From NCBI GenBank assembly GCA_965221445.1, contig CBDCSF010000013.1:1488001-1552000 (forward strand): DNA of 64,000 nucleotides. The letters are read 5' to 3'. Below the pieces are notes generated by a model that saw only the letters and a program-made list of their open reading frames with translations, had not been told where the DNA came from and did no database searches. Shown here piece after piece: positions 52,735-63,261 of this stretch (position 1 is its first letter; every line of letters begins with the position of its first letter). The position numbers and the translations under genes were made by a program. Origin of the DNA: MPNP01 sp965221445. GTDB lineage: Bacteria > Pseudomonadota > Alphaproteobacteria > Rhodobacterales > Rhodobacteraceae.

Positions 52735-55700
52735 CTAGGCTATCAATTGGCTTTCGAACTCAGTAATTGATACCGGAATTCTCGACAGCATTTCTTTTGG
52801 ACAGATCTGGAGGAACTTATTTCCTTCAACTTCCCAATTGTTCAATATTTGGTTACCTAAAACACTTCCTGTTTCCCGAACATGTTCTGTTATTAAATCG
52901 AACAGTTGATCCTTCCAATAGGGTACTGAAACTGGACAGGCAACCAAAGAATCATAATTTATCATTTGCTGGGCTTTACCATCCTTATCATAAAGATAAG
53001 CCATCCCACCTGTCATTCCCGCACCAAAGTTAATTCCTATGGTTCCAAGGATCACAGCAGTACCACCAGTCATATATTCGCACCCATTGGCTCCACACCC
53101 CTCGACAACGACAATCGCACCTGAGTTTCTTACGCAGAACCTTTCACCTGCTCTCCCGGCAACAAACATTTTCCCTTTGGTGGCACCATAAAGGACTGTA
53201 TTTCCGATAATGGTATTGTCAGCGGCAATCAAATTGGAAGAATTGGGAGGTCTGACAACAATCGTTCCGCCGGAAAGCCCTTTCCCGACATAGTCGTTGG
53301 CATCACCAAAAATGACAATTTTCAGCCCATTGACAATGAATGCTCCCAAGGACTGCCCTGCTGAACCTGTAAGGTTTATAGTCAGATGATCAGGCTGGAG
53401 TGAATTGTTCATACCAAACCGCTTTACAATCCTATACGATGTTTTCGCTCCAATTGTTCTCTGGGTGTTTTGGACATTATAGGAAAGTTGCATCTTTTCC
53501 CCTTCTTCAAGGAACGGGCTGGCATCAGTTCGAATTTCGGCATCAAGGGATTCCTGCACTTCATTTCTTAACTTTTCGGATCTTTTACCGACCCTAATAT
53601 TATCATCAACTTTGACCAACAGAGGATTAAGATCCAAATCGACCAAATAATCAGATCCCTTGGATACCTGATACAACAAATCCGTTCGTCCGATTATCTC
53701 ATCCAAGGATCTCAGCCCCAACTCAGCGAGGATTTCCCTGACTTCCCTAGCATAAAAGGTAATTAAGTTGACAACCTTATAAACTTCTCCCGTGAACTTT
53801 TCCCGTAACCTCTCATCTTGAGTACAAACTCCGACGGGACAAGTATTGGATTGGCATTGCCTAACCATAAGACACCCCATTGATATCAGGGCTGCCGTCC
53901 CAATACCATACTCTTCAGCGCCCAATAGCGCTGCTATGACTATATCTCTTCCTGTTCGGAGACCTCCGTCAGTTCGGAGAATTACCCTGTCTCGTAGATT
54001 GTTCAGGGTTAGAACCTGATGGGTCTCAGCTAACCCAATCTCCCATGGCAAACCGGCATATTTGATTGAAGTTGCCGGCGATGCACCAGTACCTCCTGAA
54101 TGGCCTGAGACTAGGATTACATCAGCTTTTGCCTTCGCCACCCCAGCTGCAATGGTTCCGATCCCAGAAGAAGAAACCAGTTTAACACATACCTTTGCCA
54201 GGGGGTTAATCTGTTTTAGATCATAGATCAGTTGAGAAAGATCTTCAATTGAGTAGATATCATGATGAGGTGGTGGAGAAATCAACGAAACTCCTTGCGT
54301 TGAATGCCTAAGTTTGGCAATCAGAGCTGTTACTTTCATGCCAGGGAGTTGACCGCCCTCTCCGGGCTTGGCGCCTTGCGCTATTTTGATTTCCAGTTCA
54401 TCACAATTACTCAGATATTCAGCAGTTACTCCAAACCTGCCACTAGCCACCTGTTTGATCCTTGCCGAGGGATTATCCCCATTGGCATCAGGAGTCGCAT
54501 GAGCTGGATCTTCACCTCCTTCACCCGAATCAGACTTGGCGCCAATCCTGTTCATGGCAACATTCAGAGTTCTGTGAGCTTCCGGACTTAAAGCACCCAG
54601 AGACATTCCAGGTGTAACAAATCTTTTCCTGATCGATGTGATGGATTCAACTTTATCCAAACCTACCTTTTGCTCGTTCTCAGAAATTTTAAGAAGATCT
54701 CTTAAATTCAAAGGGGGGCCATTTCTCATGGTTTTTGAGTATTCTTTCCAAAGGTCATATCTGTCCTGATCACAGGCAGTCTGAAGCAATAGCATGCCTC
54801 TGGCTTGCCAGGCATGTGCTTCCCCGGAATTCCTTTGTTTATAAAATCCACCGATGGGTAATATGCCCAGATTTGTTTCCCAGCTTTTCCTGTGTTGTTC
54901 GACCAGTTTTTTATGCAACCCCTTCAGACCTATGCCTGAAATCCTACTTGGCATACCGGGAAAATATTTTGTGACCATCGCACGGGATAATCCGATAGCT
55001 TCAAAGTTTAGTCCTCCCCGATAGGATGAGATGACAGAAATCCCCATTTTTGACATGATTTTGAGCAAACCCTGGTTAATGGCTTCCCTGAATTTGTCAA
55101 CCGCACCTTCCAGGGTATCATTTAAAAGGTTTCTTTCAATCCTGTCGGATAAGGTATCCTGGGCAAGATAGGCGTTAACCGTGGTCGCTCCACAGGCGAT
55201 AAGAACAGCAAAATAATGGGCATCAAGACACTCACCCGATCTGACATTGATGGTGGTGAACGTTCGTAATCCTTTGGCTGTTAGCCAACTATGAACAGCA
55301 CTTGTAACAAGTATCATGGGCATTGGAATACGGTTAGGTCCTTGATTCATATCTGTCAATACCAAGTGCGAAAACCCTGAACATACCTTGTCTTCTGCTT
55401 CCTTCAAAACCCTGTGCAGATATTTTTTCAGAACCTTGGGGCCATCATCGGGGTCAAAGGTGCAGTCAATTTCTGAAACTCCCTCCCCAAAAAATTCCAT
55501 TGTTGCATCAAACATGGCATTGCTGAGAACAGGAGATTCAAGGTAGGCCGTAGCAACTGAATCCGTTTTTTCATCCAGAACATTATTTAGGTTGCCAAAA
55601 CGGGTTATCAGGCTCATAACCCTACTCTCGCGTAGGGAATCGATTGGTGGGTTGGTAACTTGGCTGAAATTTTGCCTGAAATAATGACTCATTGGTCGAT

Positions 55701-57270
55701 ATAGTTCTGATAATACTGCTGGTGGTGTATCATCTCCCATTGAGGCAACCGCCTCTTTTCCTTCTTCGGCCATGGGAACCAGAATTGCCTCAATGTCTTC
55801 GAGGGTTAATCCTGCCATACTCTGCCTTCGCCTCAACTCATCACCGGAGTAGAGAGTTTTCTCGGGGACATCCTCCAAATGTTCGTCAAGTTTTACAATC
55901 TTGTCCGTCAACTCACCGAAAGCCTGGCTTTTGGCAAGTTTTCCTTTAAGCTCATGGTCCCGATAAAGCTTGTTTTCCTGCAAGTCTACCGCAACCATAT
56001 GACCTGGTCCTAATGCTCCCTTTTCAACAATATCCATTTCATCAAGAGGAACCATACCGGTTTCTGAACCGGCAATCAGAAGATTATCCTTGGTAACCGT
56101 ATAGCGGAAAGGCCTTAATCCATTCCTATCGACACCCGCCACCACCCATCTCCCATCCGTCATGGCCAAGGCAGCTGGTCCATCCCATGGCTCCATAATT
56201 GCGTTGCAATAATGATACATGTCCCGCCACTCCTCAGGCATAGAATCCTGCTTTTTGGACCATGCTTCGGGAACCAGTATGGATTTTGTCATGGGGGCAT
56301 TTCTGCCAGCTCTCACCATGACCTCAAAAACAGCATCCAGAGCTGCAGAATCTGATGACCCCTGGGGTACGATAGGTTTGATATCCTCCTCAAAATCACC
56401 AAAACTTTCTGAAACCATTTTGATTTCATGACTTTTTAGCCAGTTCAGATTACCCTTCAGCGTGTTGATTTCCCCATTGTGGGCCATCATTCGAAAGGGT
56501 TGGGCAAGCCACCATTGAGGGAAAGTATTGGTTGAGTACCTTTGATGATAAAGGGCAAAAGCCGATGTAAAATCAGGATCCCTAAGGTCGGGATAGAATT
56601 CTGCCACCTGTTCGGCCAGCATCATACCCTTGTAGACAATTGTCTTTCCGGATAGGGAACAAATGTACATGTCGTTGATTTGGGCCTCATTAACAGCCCG
56701 TTCAATCCGCCTCCGTATGATATATAAATTACGTTCAAATTCTTCTTCCGTCTGGTTATGACCATCGGCAATGAGTATCTGCTCAATTTCCGGCCTGGTG
56801 GAGCTGGCTTTTTCTCCCAGAACACTCGTGTTTACCGGGACATGCCGCCAGCCATAAATCGTGTGCCCCATATCCAGAATTTCTGCCTCAACGATTGTTC
56901 GACAAGTTTCCTGAGCACCAAAATCTGTTCTAGGCAAAAATACCATGCCAACAGCCAGTCTTTTTTCTTCCTCGGGTTCATGCCCTGTACGTCTGATCTG
57001 CTTACGAAAAAATTCCCTTGGGATTTGAGTACCGATACCTGCTCCATCACCGGTTTTGCCGTCGGCATCAACAGCTCCCCTGTGCCAGACAGCTTTAAGC
57101 GCCATAATTCCGTATTCAACAACTCTTCTTGAAGGTTTGTTATCAATAGAAACAACCAAACCCACCCCGCAGGCATCATGTTCATCTTCTTTTCGATACA
57201 ACCCGCCGAGAGCTCTTCGTTCTTTGGTATCTCTTTCTCGCAAATAAATTTCTGCTTTTTCCTTTTTCAT
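52735..57270 (-). CDS. gltB: Glutamate synthase (NADPH) large subunit
   Basis: A 1511-residue glutamine-dependent synthase. The class II amidotransferase domain starts after a short propeptide at Cys34 (EHDACGVGLVV), the likely N-terminal nucleophile. The FMN-binding synthase domain holds the [3Fe-4S] cluster in CLMVRQCQSNTCPVGVC, and the C-terminal GXGXG repeats (GGTIVVRPP, GATKGKMFVAGRAG, EGCGANGCEYMTGG) form a beta-helix. With GltD it converts 2-oxoglutarate and glutamine to two glutamates. It follows gltD by 56 bases. Confidence 0.97.
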   Translation of the reverse strand: MKKEKAEIYLRERDTKERRALGGLYRKEDEHDACGVGLVVSIDNKPSRRVVEYGIMALKAVWHRGAVDADGKTGDGAGIGTQIPREFFRKQIRRTGHEPEEEKRLAVGMVFLPRTDFGAQETCRTIVEAEILDMGHTIYGWRHVPVNTSVLGEKASSTRPEIEQILIADGHNQTEEEFERNLYIIRRRIERAVNEAQINDMYICSLSGKTIVYKGMMLAEQVAEFYPDLRDPDFTSAFALYHQRYSTNTFPQWWLAQPFRMMAHNGEINTLKGNLNWLKSHEIKMVSESFGDFEEDIKPIVPQGSSDSAALDAVFEVMVRAGRNAPMTKSILVPEAWSKKQDSMPEEWRDMYHYCNAIMEPWDGPAALAMTDGRWVVAGVDRNGLRPFRYTVTKDNLLIAGSETGMVPLDEMDIVEKGALGPGHMVAVDLQENKLYRDHELKGKLAKSQAFGELTDKIVKLDEHLEDVPEKTLYSGDELRRRQSMAGLTLEDIEAILVPMAEEGKEAVASMGDDTPPAVLSELYRPMSHYFRQNFSQVTNPPIDSLRESRVMSLITRFGNLNNVLDEKTDSVATAYLESPVLSNAMFDATMEFFGEGVSEIDCTFDPDDGPKVLKKYLHRVLKEAEDKVCSGFSHLVLTDMNQGPNRIPMPMILVTSAVHSWLTAKGLRTFTTINVRSGECLDAHYFAVLIACGATTVNAYLAQDTLSDRIERNLLNDTLEGAVDKFREAINQGLLKIMSKMGISVISSYRGGLNFEAIGLSRAMVTKYFPGMPSRISGIGLKGLHKKLVEQHRKSWETNLGILPIGGFYKQRNSGEAHAWQARGMLLLQTACDQDRYDLWKEYSKTMRNGPPLNLRDLLKISENEQKVGLDKVESITSIRKRFVTPGMSLGALSPEAHRTLNVAMNRIGAKSDSGEGGEDPAHATPDANGDNPSARIKQVASGRFGVTAEYLSNCDELEIKIAQGAKPGEGGQLPGMKVTALIAKLRHSTQGVSLISPPPHHDIYSIEDLSQLIYDLKQINPLAKVCVKLVSSSGIGTIAAGVAKAKADVILVSGHSGGTGASPATSIKYAGLPWEIGLAETHQVLTLNNLRDRVILRTDGGLRTGRDIVIAALLGAEEYGIGTAALISMGCLMVRQCQSNTCPVGVCTQDERLREKFTGEVYKVVNLITFYAREVREILAELGLRSLDEIIGRTDLLYQVSKGSDYLVDLDLNPLLVKVDDNIRVGKRSEKLRNEVQESLDAEIRTDASPFLEEGEKMQLSYNVQNTQRTIGAKTSYRIVKRFGMNNSLQPDHLTINLTGSAGQSLGAFIVNGLKIVIFGDANDYVGKGLSGGTIVVRPPNSSNLIAADNTIIGNTVLYGATKGKMFVAGRAGERFCVRNSGAIVVVEGCGANGCEYMTGGTAVILGTIGINFGAGMTGGMAYLYDKDGKAQQMINYDSLVACPVSVPYWKDQLFDLITEHVRETGSVLGNQILNNWEVEGNKFLQICPKEMLSRIPVSITEFESQLIA

Positions 57271-57326
57271 CTTTATTTCCAGCTAAAAAAACTAACCTGT
57301 ATTACCTTCGATCCTCCAAGGTATTT

Positions 57327-58763
57327 TTACGCAGCACGATCAAGCAAGGTATCACGAAACTGTTTGAGTATCGTTTCAGCAGCTTCACGACCATCCCTGA
57401 TAGCCCATACAACCAGACTTGCTCCCCTGACGATATCACCACCTGCATAAACCCCGGGTAGGCTGGTTTCGTGAGTTCTGAAGTTGGTTTTTAAAGTCCC
57501 CCAGCCCGTTACCTGTAAATCTGGTGTATTCCACTCATGCGGTAGATTTTCCGGTTCGAAGCCCAAGGCCTTAATGACCAAGTCAGCCTCTTCGTCAAAA
57601 TCTCCACCAGGGATGGGGACAGGTTTTCTTCTACCAGTGGCATCCCGGTCCGACAGCCTCATTTTTGTTGCCAAAACCCTCGTTACACTATCCTTTCCTG
57701 AAAAACCTCTGGGAGATGTTAGCCAAATAAACTCAACACCCTCCTCCTCAGCATTCTGAACCTCTCTTCTGGATCCAGGCATGTTTTCCTTGTCCCTTCG
57801 GTAATAGCATTTGACGGATTTTGCTCCCTGTCTAACAGCAGTACGCACGCAATCCATGGCTGTATCTCCACCACCGATAACAACAATTCTTTTGCCATCA
57901 GCATTGAGGATTCCAGTATCGAAATCGGGAACCCTATCACCGAAACTCTTGCGATTTGAAGCCGTCAGATAGTCTATGGCCTGTACAATGCCGCCAAGTC
58001 CAATCCCTGGACATTTTATATCGCGGGAATTGTAAACACCGGTAGCTACAATAACAGAATCGTATTTTTGCCTGATTTCCTGAAAGGGAATATCTCTCCC
58101 AACACGGCAGTTCAGGCGAAAATCCACTCCTCCGTCAACCAGTTGTTCTATTCTTTTCATGACTACGGATTTTTCCAGCTTAAATCCCGGTATCCCGTAG
58201 GTTAACAATCCTCCCGGCCGATCATGCTGGTCGTAAATATCTACCTTTATCCCATTTCGTCTTAAAACATCAGCAGCTGCAAGGCCAGCAGGTCCGGCGC
58301 CAATGATGCCAACAGAAAATTCATACTCATTGGATGGATTAATTGCTTCAACCCACCCTTTTTCCCAGGCAAGGTCGGTGAGGTACTTTTCGATTGAACC
58401 GATAGTTACAGTGCCATGCCCAGCCTGTTCAATAACACAATTTCCTTCACAAAGTCTGTCCTGAGGGCAAATCCGACCACATATTTCAGGGAAGGTGTTT
58501 GTTTCCTGGCTGAGGAAATAAGCTTCTTTCAACCTTCCTTCGGCTGACAATTTCAACCAATCCGGTATGTTATTGTGAAGCGGGCAATGGGTTTGACAAT
58601 ATGGTACGCCGCACTGGGAGCATCTGCTTGCCTGGACTGCAGCAGTTTCAGGAGGATAATCCCAATAAATTTCCTGAAAATCGCCAAGTCTTTCATTCCT
58701 GGTTCTTTTTTGGGGCATCTCCGAAGACACCTCAACAAAATTCAGCATTGGTAGTTTGGACAT
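57327..58763 (-). CDS. gltD: Glutamate synthase (NADPH) small subunit
   Basis: 478 residues from ATG 58763 (an in-frame TTG lies 11 codons upstream, with a CTCC rather than an AGGAG context). The N-terminal clusters are in SRCSQCGVPYCQTHC and ICPQDRLCEGNC. FAD binding is GIIGAGPAGLAAADVLRRNG and NADPH binding is VVIGGGDTAMDC. It feeds electrons from NADPH to GltB, whose gene follows. Confidence 0.95.
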   Translation of the reverse strand: MSKLPMLNFVEVSSEMPQKRTRNERLGDFQEIYWDYPPETAAVQASRCSQCGVPYCQTHCPLHNNIPDWLKLSAEGRLKEAYFLSQETNTFPEICGRICPQDRLCEGNCVIEQAGHGTVTIGSIEKYLTDLAWEKGWVEAINPSNEYEFSVGIIGAGPAGLAAADVLRRNGIKVDIYDQHDRPGGLLTYGIPGFKLEKSVVMKRIEQLVDGGVDFRLNCRVGRDIPFQEIRQKYDSVIVATGVYNSRDIKCPGIGLGGIVQAIDYLTASNRKSFGDRVPDFDTGILNADGKRIVVIGGGDTAMDCVRTAVRQGAKSVKCYYRRDKENMPGSRREVQNAEEEGVEFIWLTSPRGFSGKDSVTRVLATKMRLSDRDATGRRKPVPIPGGDFDEEADLVIKALGFEPENLPHEWNTPDLQVTGWGTLKTNFRTHETSLPGVYAGGDIVRGASLVVWAIRDGREAAETILKQFRDTLLDRAA

Positions 58764-58962
58764 ATTTTCAATTCCAACAATTTTAAGGAGGTACAATATT
58801 AGGCTTATAAAATTGAAAATAAAGGCAGTGATTATGACCTATATTGTCAATATATTATAATTTCATTAATTGTATTACAAGATTATCCTGTTTTTATGTC
58901 ATTAGTTATTACCTTTTTTCTTATTTGTTGTAGAGCCATTTTTCTCAATCTGGTTTGCTTCT

Positions 58963-58991
58963 TTGACAGGAATCTCTAATTCTTTTATAGG
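58963..58991 (+). promoter_or_regulatory. Candidate sigma-70 promoter for uppP
   Basis: TTGACA (58963-58968), a 17-base spacer and TATAGG (58986-58991) lie about 110 bases before the uppP start. The rest of the 339-base gltD-uppP gap is AT-rich and featureless. Confidence 0.45.
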
Positions 58992-59102
58992 CGCTAACCA
59001 AACGAGATTATACTATCAACCTGTCTGGAATTTTGTCAGTTTCCCACCTTCTGTAAAGAATAGCTATCCTAAATTGAACTCTACCGAAAGAAAGAAAAAG
59101 GA

Positions 59103-59906
59103 ATGTTGGTTTTTCATCTGATCCTTGTAGCCACCATTCAGGGGGTTACAGAATTTCTTCCAGTTTCATCTTCAGGCCACCTGGTACTGATCCCCCTGCT
59201 TACCGATTGGGATGATCAGAGTTTGATCATTGATGTTGCGGCACATATTGGAACCCTGTTGGCTGTTGTCGTATATTTTTGGAGTGAGGTTAAAAGAATT
59301 CTCAAAGGACTGTTTGATGTATGCACAGGAAAATTCAGAACCCAAAATTCAATGTTGTTTCTAACCCTCTCACTAGCAACCATTCCTGTTATAATAGTGG
59401 GTTTAATTATTTATCATCTGAACTTGAGTATCATGTTCAGAAGTCTGGTTGTAATTGGTTCAACTACCCTGTTTTTTGGGTTGGTACTTTTTGCTTGTGA
59501 CAGAATGAAAAAAAAGGATCTTGATCTCGAAAATTTTACTTTCAGGCATGCCTCTGTTCTTGGTCTGTTCCAGATCCTTTCACTTATACCCGGGACTTCC
59601 AGGTCTGGAATAGTTATTTCAGGAGCAAGATTGTTAGGATATTCCAGGGGAGAGGCCGTTAGAGTTGCCATGCTAATGTCTATTCCCACCATTATTGCTG
59701 CTGGTACTCTTACAGGTCTGGATCTGTTAAACAATCCTGTGCCCGGCAAACTTTCTGATAGCTTAATTGTTATTGGAATTTCGTTTGTTTCGGCTCTGGG
59801 TGCACTGGCAACCATGATACGGTTATTACAATTTGCCAGCTTTACCCCTTACGTAATCTATCGAATTATTTTGGGATTGGGTCTCCTCCTGATGGCATTT
59901 AGTTGA
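59103..59906 (+). CDS. uppP: Undecaprenyl-diphosphatase (BacA/UppP)
   Basis: A 267-residue integral membrane phosphatase with about eight helices. Catalytic motifs: TEFLPVSSSGHLVLIP (residues 16-31) and LSLIPGTSRSGIVISGARLLGYSR (about 157-180). It recycles undecaprenyl diphosphate to the phosphate form for peptidoglycan and other envelope polymers. AAAGGA precedes the ATG. Confidence 0.96.
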   Translation: MLVFHLILVATIQGVTEFLPVSSSGHLVLIPLLTDWDDQSLIIDVAAHIGTLLAVVVYFWSEVKRILKGLFDVCTGKFRTQNSMLFLTLSLATIPVIIVGLIIYHLNLSIMFRSLVVIGSTTLFFGLVLFACDRMKKKDLDLENFTFRHASVLGLFQILSLIPGTSRSGIVISGARLLGYSRGEAVRVAMLMSIPTIIAAGTLTGLDLLNNPVPGKLSDSLIVIGISFVSALGALATMIRLLQFASFTPYVIYRIILGLGLLLMAFS

Positions 59907-59912
59907 AATGAA

Positions 59913-60923
59913 TCACGTATTGTGGTTCTGAACATCCTGATTCTTCCTTACTAACTCGGAAGATTCATGAATAGCGGTAAATTGTCCTGCAGGACGGTAG
60001 CTGTATAAATAGTTTTCCAAAACGCTTTCCAGAGTAGTTGGATCAATATTCAAATCAGTAAATGTTGGTGTGCTTCCAGATACAATATTATCACTTCCCA
60101 ATTGCTTGATTTGGTCTCTGGAAAGAAGGGTGTTTTCTACCAAACCTCCACTGACAAATTGAACCATGTCCAAAATCCAGCCAAGAGGCGAGCAAAGCTC
60201 AGGGGGTAACGGTATAACGAGTCTTTTGCGACGAATCACTTCCAGCATTTGGTCTATGAGTTCCTGCAGGGTAAGGGTCTCACCCCCTCCCAATTCATAT
60301 ATACCCTTAATTTCCTGGGAAAAAACTGCCTTTTCCACGGCCTTGGCTACATCATCAACAAAGACAGGTTGAAATTTGGTCCTGGCTCCCGGAAGTGGCA
60401 GGACCGGAGAAAGCCTTGCCATGGAAGCAAACTTGTTAAAAAATTCATCTTCGTTGCCAAAAATAACTGATGGTCGAAAAATCGTACTGTCCGGGAAATT
60501 CTGGAGGACCGCTTCTTCACCGGCAGCTTTGGTCTGTGCATAAATACTTAGACTTGCCGAATTTGATCCCAAGGCCGAAATATGGACCAGTTTTTCAACA
60601 CCAGTTTCCGCGGAGAATCGGGCTATTCTTTGGGCAGCATCGACATGAATTTGGTTAAATTTCTGCTTGCCTATCTGGTTAAGAATACCAACGCAATTGA
60701 TAACCGTATCAGACCCCCTTACAGCCTCAATAACTGAATTGTCGTATCTAATGTTGGCCATTATCGGCTCTATTTGACCAGGTGGGCCATACATCCTGAC
60801 AAAGCCTGCTTCATTCGGCCTTCTTACAGCGACCCTGATTCGGAAACCCCTGGCGGCCAATCTTTGGGTTATATATCTACCCAAAAATCCTGAGCCTCCA
60901 AATATAGTAGCAACTCTTGTCAT
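59913..60923 (-). CDS. NAD(P)-binding protein of the complex I NDUFA9 family
   Basis: A 336-residue atypical SDR. The N-terminal FGGSGFLGRYITQRLAARGFRIRVAVRR is the NAD(P) site, and the later ISALGSNSASLSIYAQTKAAGEEAV carries the YxxxK-type Tyr and Lys. NDUFA9-like proteins stabilise respiratory complex I in Alphaproteobacteria and mitochondria; some relatives act as epimerases. It is convergent with uppP, seven bases apart. Confidence 0.88.
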   Translation of the reverse strand: MTRVATIFGGSGFLGRYITQRLAARGFRIRVAVRRPNEAGFVRMYGPPGQIEPIMANIRYDNSVIEAVRGSDTVINCVGILNQIGKQKFNQIHVDAAQRIARFSAETGVEKLVHISALGSNSASLSIYAQTKAAGEEAVLQNFPDSTIFRPSVIFGNEDEFFNKFASMARLSPVLPLPGARTKFQPVFVDDVAKAVEKAVFSQEIKGIYELGGGETLTLQELIDQMLEVIRRKRLVIPLPPELCSPLGWILDMVQFVSGGLVENTLLSRDQIKQLGSDNIVSGSTPTFTDLNIDPTTLESVLENYLYSYRPAGQFTAIHESSELVRKNQDVQNHNT

Positions 60924-61148
60924 CTTACCTCGTTCAATTACGGATTGTGGCTAAATATAGTCTCTATCTAGAACTCCCTAAATAATATATTCTTGAATAA
61001 GAATTATCCAGAGCCATTATTTGATTGAATAATTTGAATTTTTTTCAGTATAACATTCGTTTTTAAACTCCCTCCACCCAAATGTGGGACGTTTTGGCAA
61101 TTTTGTACTTGGAAAATTTTCCCCAATAATTTATTGCATTACACAAAT

Positions 61149-61235
61149 GCCCAGATGGCGGAATTGGTAGACGCGCTAGTTTCAGGTACTAGTACCCGAA
61201 AGGGTGTGGAGGTTCGAGTCCTCTTCTGGGCACCA
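61149..61235 (+). tRNA. tRNA-Leu (anticodon CAG)
   Basis: An 87-base type II tRNA with a long variable arm (TACCCGAAAGGGTG) and CCA encoded. Acceptor GCCCAGA, anticodon stem CTAGT/ACTAG with loop TTCAGGT. The mystery protein pair lies directly downstream. Confidence 0.95.
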
Positions 61236-61581
61236 AAAATCTCGGATACATTACATCCAGGCCGCCAAATTCACTTGGCTTATTTCCCTGTAAATTACTC
61301 AATCCCGTAATTTCTCCAGATTTTTTGGAATCGATGTCCTGGTTATGAAGTTTGTGCTATAAAAATTTTAATTACCTACAATGATATTTACCAATTGGAT
61401 ATGCTTACTTTCCAGCCCCAATCGGCACACATGTTATGTTCCCGATGACTTCACTTGTGTCAAAACTGGTCTATTATTATGATAAGTATTGCAGATTCTG
61501 AACACAAGAAACTTGAAACACCTATTCGAGAAATAGACTTTAACTGTAAAAGCAATTTTCAATACTTCGTTCGTTTAAATC
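61236..61581. other. Intergenic stretch between tRNA-Leu and mobile mystery protein B
   Basis: No gene or terminator seen in these 346 bases. I found no repeat of the tRNA-Leu 3' end here, so no attachment site is evident. Confidence 0.4.
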
Positions 61582-62193
61582 TCATCGATCAATGCCAACG
61601 AACACCATCAGTGAGTCATAGTCCCCTCTATCTGCGTTTCGTAGTGCCGCTATGTACTCATCTCTTCGCTCATTTCTTTTCACTGGATTAGAGCCACTTG
61701 CCCAATTAATCGGTGGATGTTTAAAGCACTTTTTTAGAAATGCATCAGCTGCGAAGCGTGCATGCCGACCGTTTCCATTTGGGAAACAGTGGATATAGAC
61801 CAACCGATGATGGAACCTTACCGCAGCTTCGAGAGGTCTATAGGTTTCATGCTCAACCCAATAGCACGCATCATCAAGAAGTATTCTCAGTTGCATACCA
61901 ATCTGAATTGGATCAATCCCAATGTTCTTTTCAGTGGTACGGAATGTCCCGGCCCAAGTCCAGACGTCACCGAACATTTTCTTATGCAACCTACGAATAA
62001 AAATTTCGCTCAAAACATCTATATTACGGGCCCTTGAGAGCCATAGAAGGCCTGATTGGATATTGACCTGCTCAAGCTCATTCAACTCACCACGTGTGTT
62101 GACATGTTTGTGTTTTAAGCCCTCTCTTTCATCGGGTCCAAGTGGGGTTGTTCCATCCGTTTCACCGATTATACTGCTCATTCTTTCTTCCAA
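61582..62193 (-). CDS. Mobile mystery protein B (Fic domain)
   Basis: A 203-residue Fic-family protein of the mobile mystery protein B type. Residues about 57-100 are the pre-Fic helices (IFIRRLHKKMFGDVWTWAGTFR), and the catalytic motif IHCFPNGNGRHAR retains the His and GNGR, with Cys where most Fic proteins have Pro. It is expected to transfer AMP or a similar group to a target protein. No autoinhibitory (S/T)xxxE(G/N) motif is obvious, so control may come from protein A, whose gene overlaps it by 16 bases. Confidence 0.88.
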   Translation of the reverse strand: MEERMSSIIGETDGTTPLGPDEREGLKHKHVNTRGELNELEQVNIQSGLLWLSRARNIDVLSEIFIRRLHKKMFGDVWTWAGTFRTTEKNIGIDPIQIGMQLRILLDDACYWVEHETYRPLEAAVRFHHRLVYIHCFPNGNGRHARFAADAFLKKCFKHPPINWASGSNPVKRNERRDEYIAALRNADRGDYDSLMVFVGIDR

Positions 62194-62657
62194 AAATCTG
62201 CTGGAGGATTGCGGATGAGTTCATCCACGAGCCGTTCTATTTCAGCCTGCTCTAGGCTCTCACCAAGAGCTTGTTTTTCGAGCGCCATATGTGTTGAGAC
62301 ACGTGAAACCAATGCCTTGGCTTTCTTATAGGCCTGGCACTTGATTATATCTTGCACGTTGCCCTCTTTGGGAAGGATAACATAGACAAAATTTGCATCC
62401 ATAGCTTCGGCCAAGTTCTGCATTGAGCGAAGGGTTACGCCCCCAACCATTTCGGCTTTCTCAACCTGAGAAATACGCTTTCCGGAGAGTCCCATTCGCC
62501 TGCCAAGCTGTACTCCCGTCATGCCAAGGGCCTTACGCATCGTAGCAATCCAGCCTTCAGATGGAATAGCGATAGTGTTCGCTGCTGAGCTGGCTACAGT
62601 ATCTATTTGCCTGGCAATTTGTCTTCTAACAGTCTCTTTTACACGCATATCAATCAC
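62178..62657 (-). CDS. Mobile mystery protein A (XRE regulator)
   Basis: 159 residues with a central helix-turn-helix: WIATMRKALGMTGVQLGRRMGLSGKRISQVEKAE (about 37-70). This family is always paired with protein B and spreads on mobile elements. It probably represses the pair and may act as antitoxin to the Fic protein (inference). Its start region is followed upstream by repeated ATAGAC half-sites. Several in-frame starts exist; the ATG at 62645 is an alternative. Confidence 0.87.
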   Translation of the reverse strand: MIDMRVKETVRRQIARQIDTVASSAANTIAIPSEGWIATMRKALGMTGVQLGRRMGLSGKRISQVEKAEMVGGVTLRSMQNLAEAMDANFVYVILPKEGNVQDIIKCQAYKKAKALVSRVSTHMALEKQALGESLEQAEIERLVDELIRNPPADFWKKE

Positions 62658-62693
62658 ATATTTATGGACATCTAATTCAATTTATCAATTTAT

Positions 62694-62724
62694 ATATAGA
62701 CTATATTCTATTTTTTGTCTATAT
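62694..62724. promoter_or_regulatory. Candidate operator of the mobile mystery protein genes
   Basis: ATATAGAC and GTCTATAT form a perfect 8-bp inverted repeat spaced by 15 bases, 37 bases before the protein A start. Further ATAGAC copies occur just beyond (near 62729 and 62762). Confidence 0.5.
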
Positions 62725-63261
62725 AAAAATAGACGATATGAATAGTTTCGACTATAAATTTATAGACCTATATGTATTTTTAAACACCGTAATATCTATT
62801 TGTTTAAGGAATGCAGGTGACCTTTTTTCGTTATCGGGAATTTATAAATCTGACTACCTAACTATCCAGCCCAAGAAAGCATGATCTTTGGAACACACTA
62901 TTTTTTTTACGACTTACATTTATGAATTTTCATTATCACTTACTGCGGGTTGAACGACAGTGGATATTCCTTTTTGATCAAGTCTAGAAAGTCTTTAATG
63001 AGAATCCATTCAATCTGAAAGATAATATAGTAACTCAGGCTGTTCGATTGATCTATAATTTCCCCCTGTTATGTACTACATTATTTATTGAGCAATGAGG
63101 CAAGAAAGTGTTCCTCAAGGAAAATATGGAGTCGTTCGAGTCTTTTTCTGAATACTATTTTTAATATGTTAAAGAATTCTTAGTTTTAGGATGGATATTT
63201 CTTCAAAGTTTGTGGATTCTGTTGTTGTCAATTTATTTAAATCCTATGAGAGGTAATTGGA
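62725..63261. other. AT-rich gene-free region before rnd
   Basis: About 540 bases with no open frame, tRNA or recognisable RNA. It contains the outer ATAGAC half-sites and presumably the rnd promoter; no confident -35/-10 pair was found. Confidence 0.4.
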
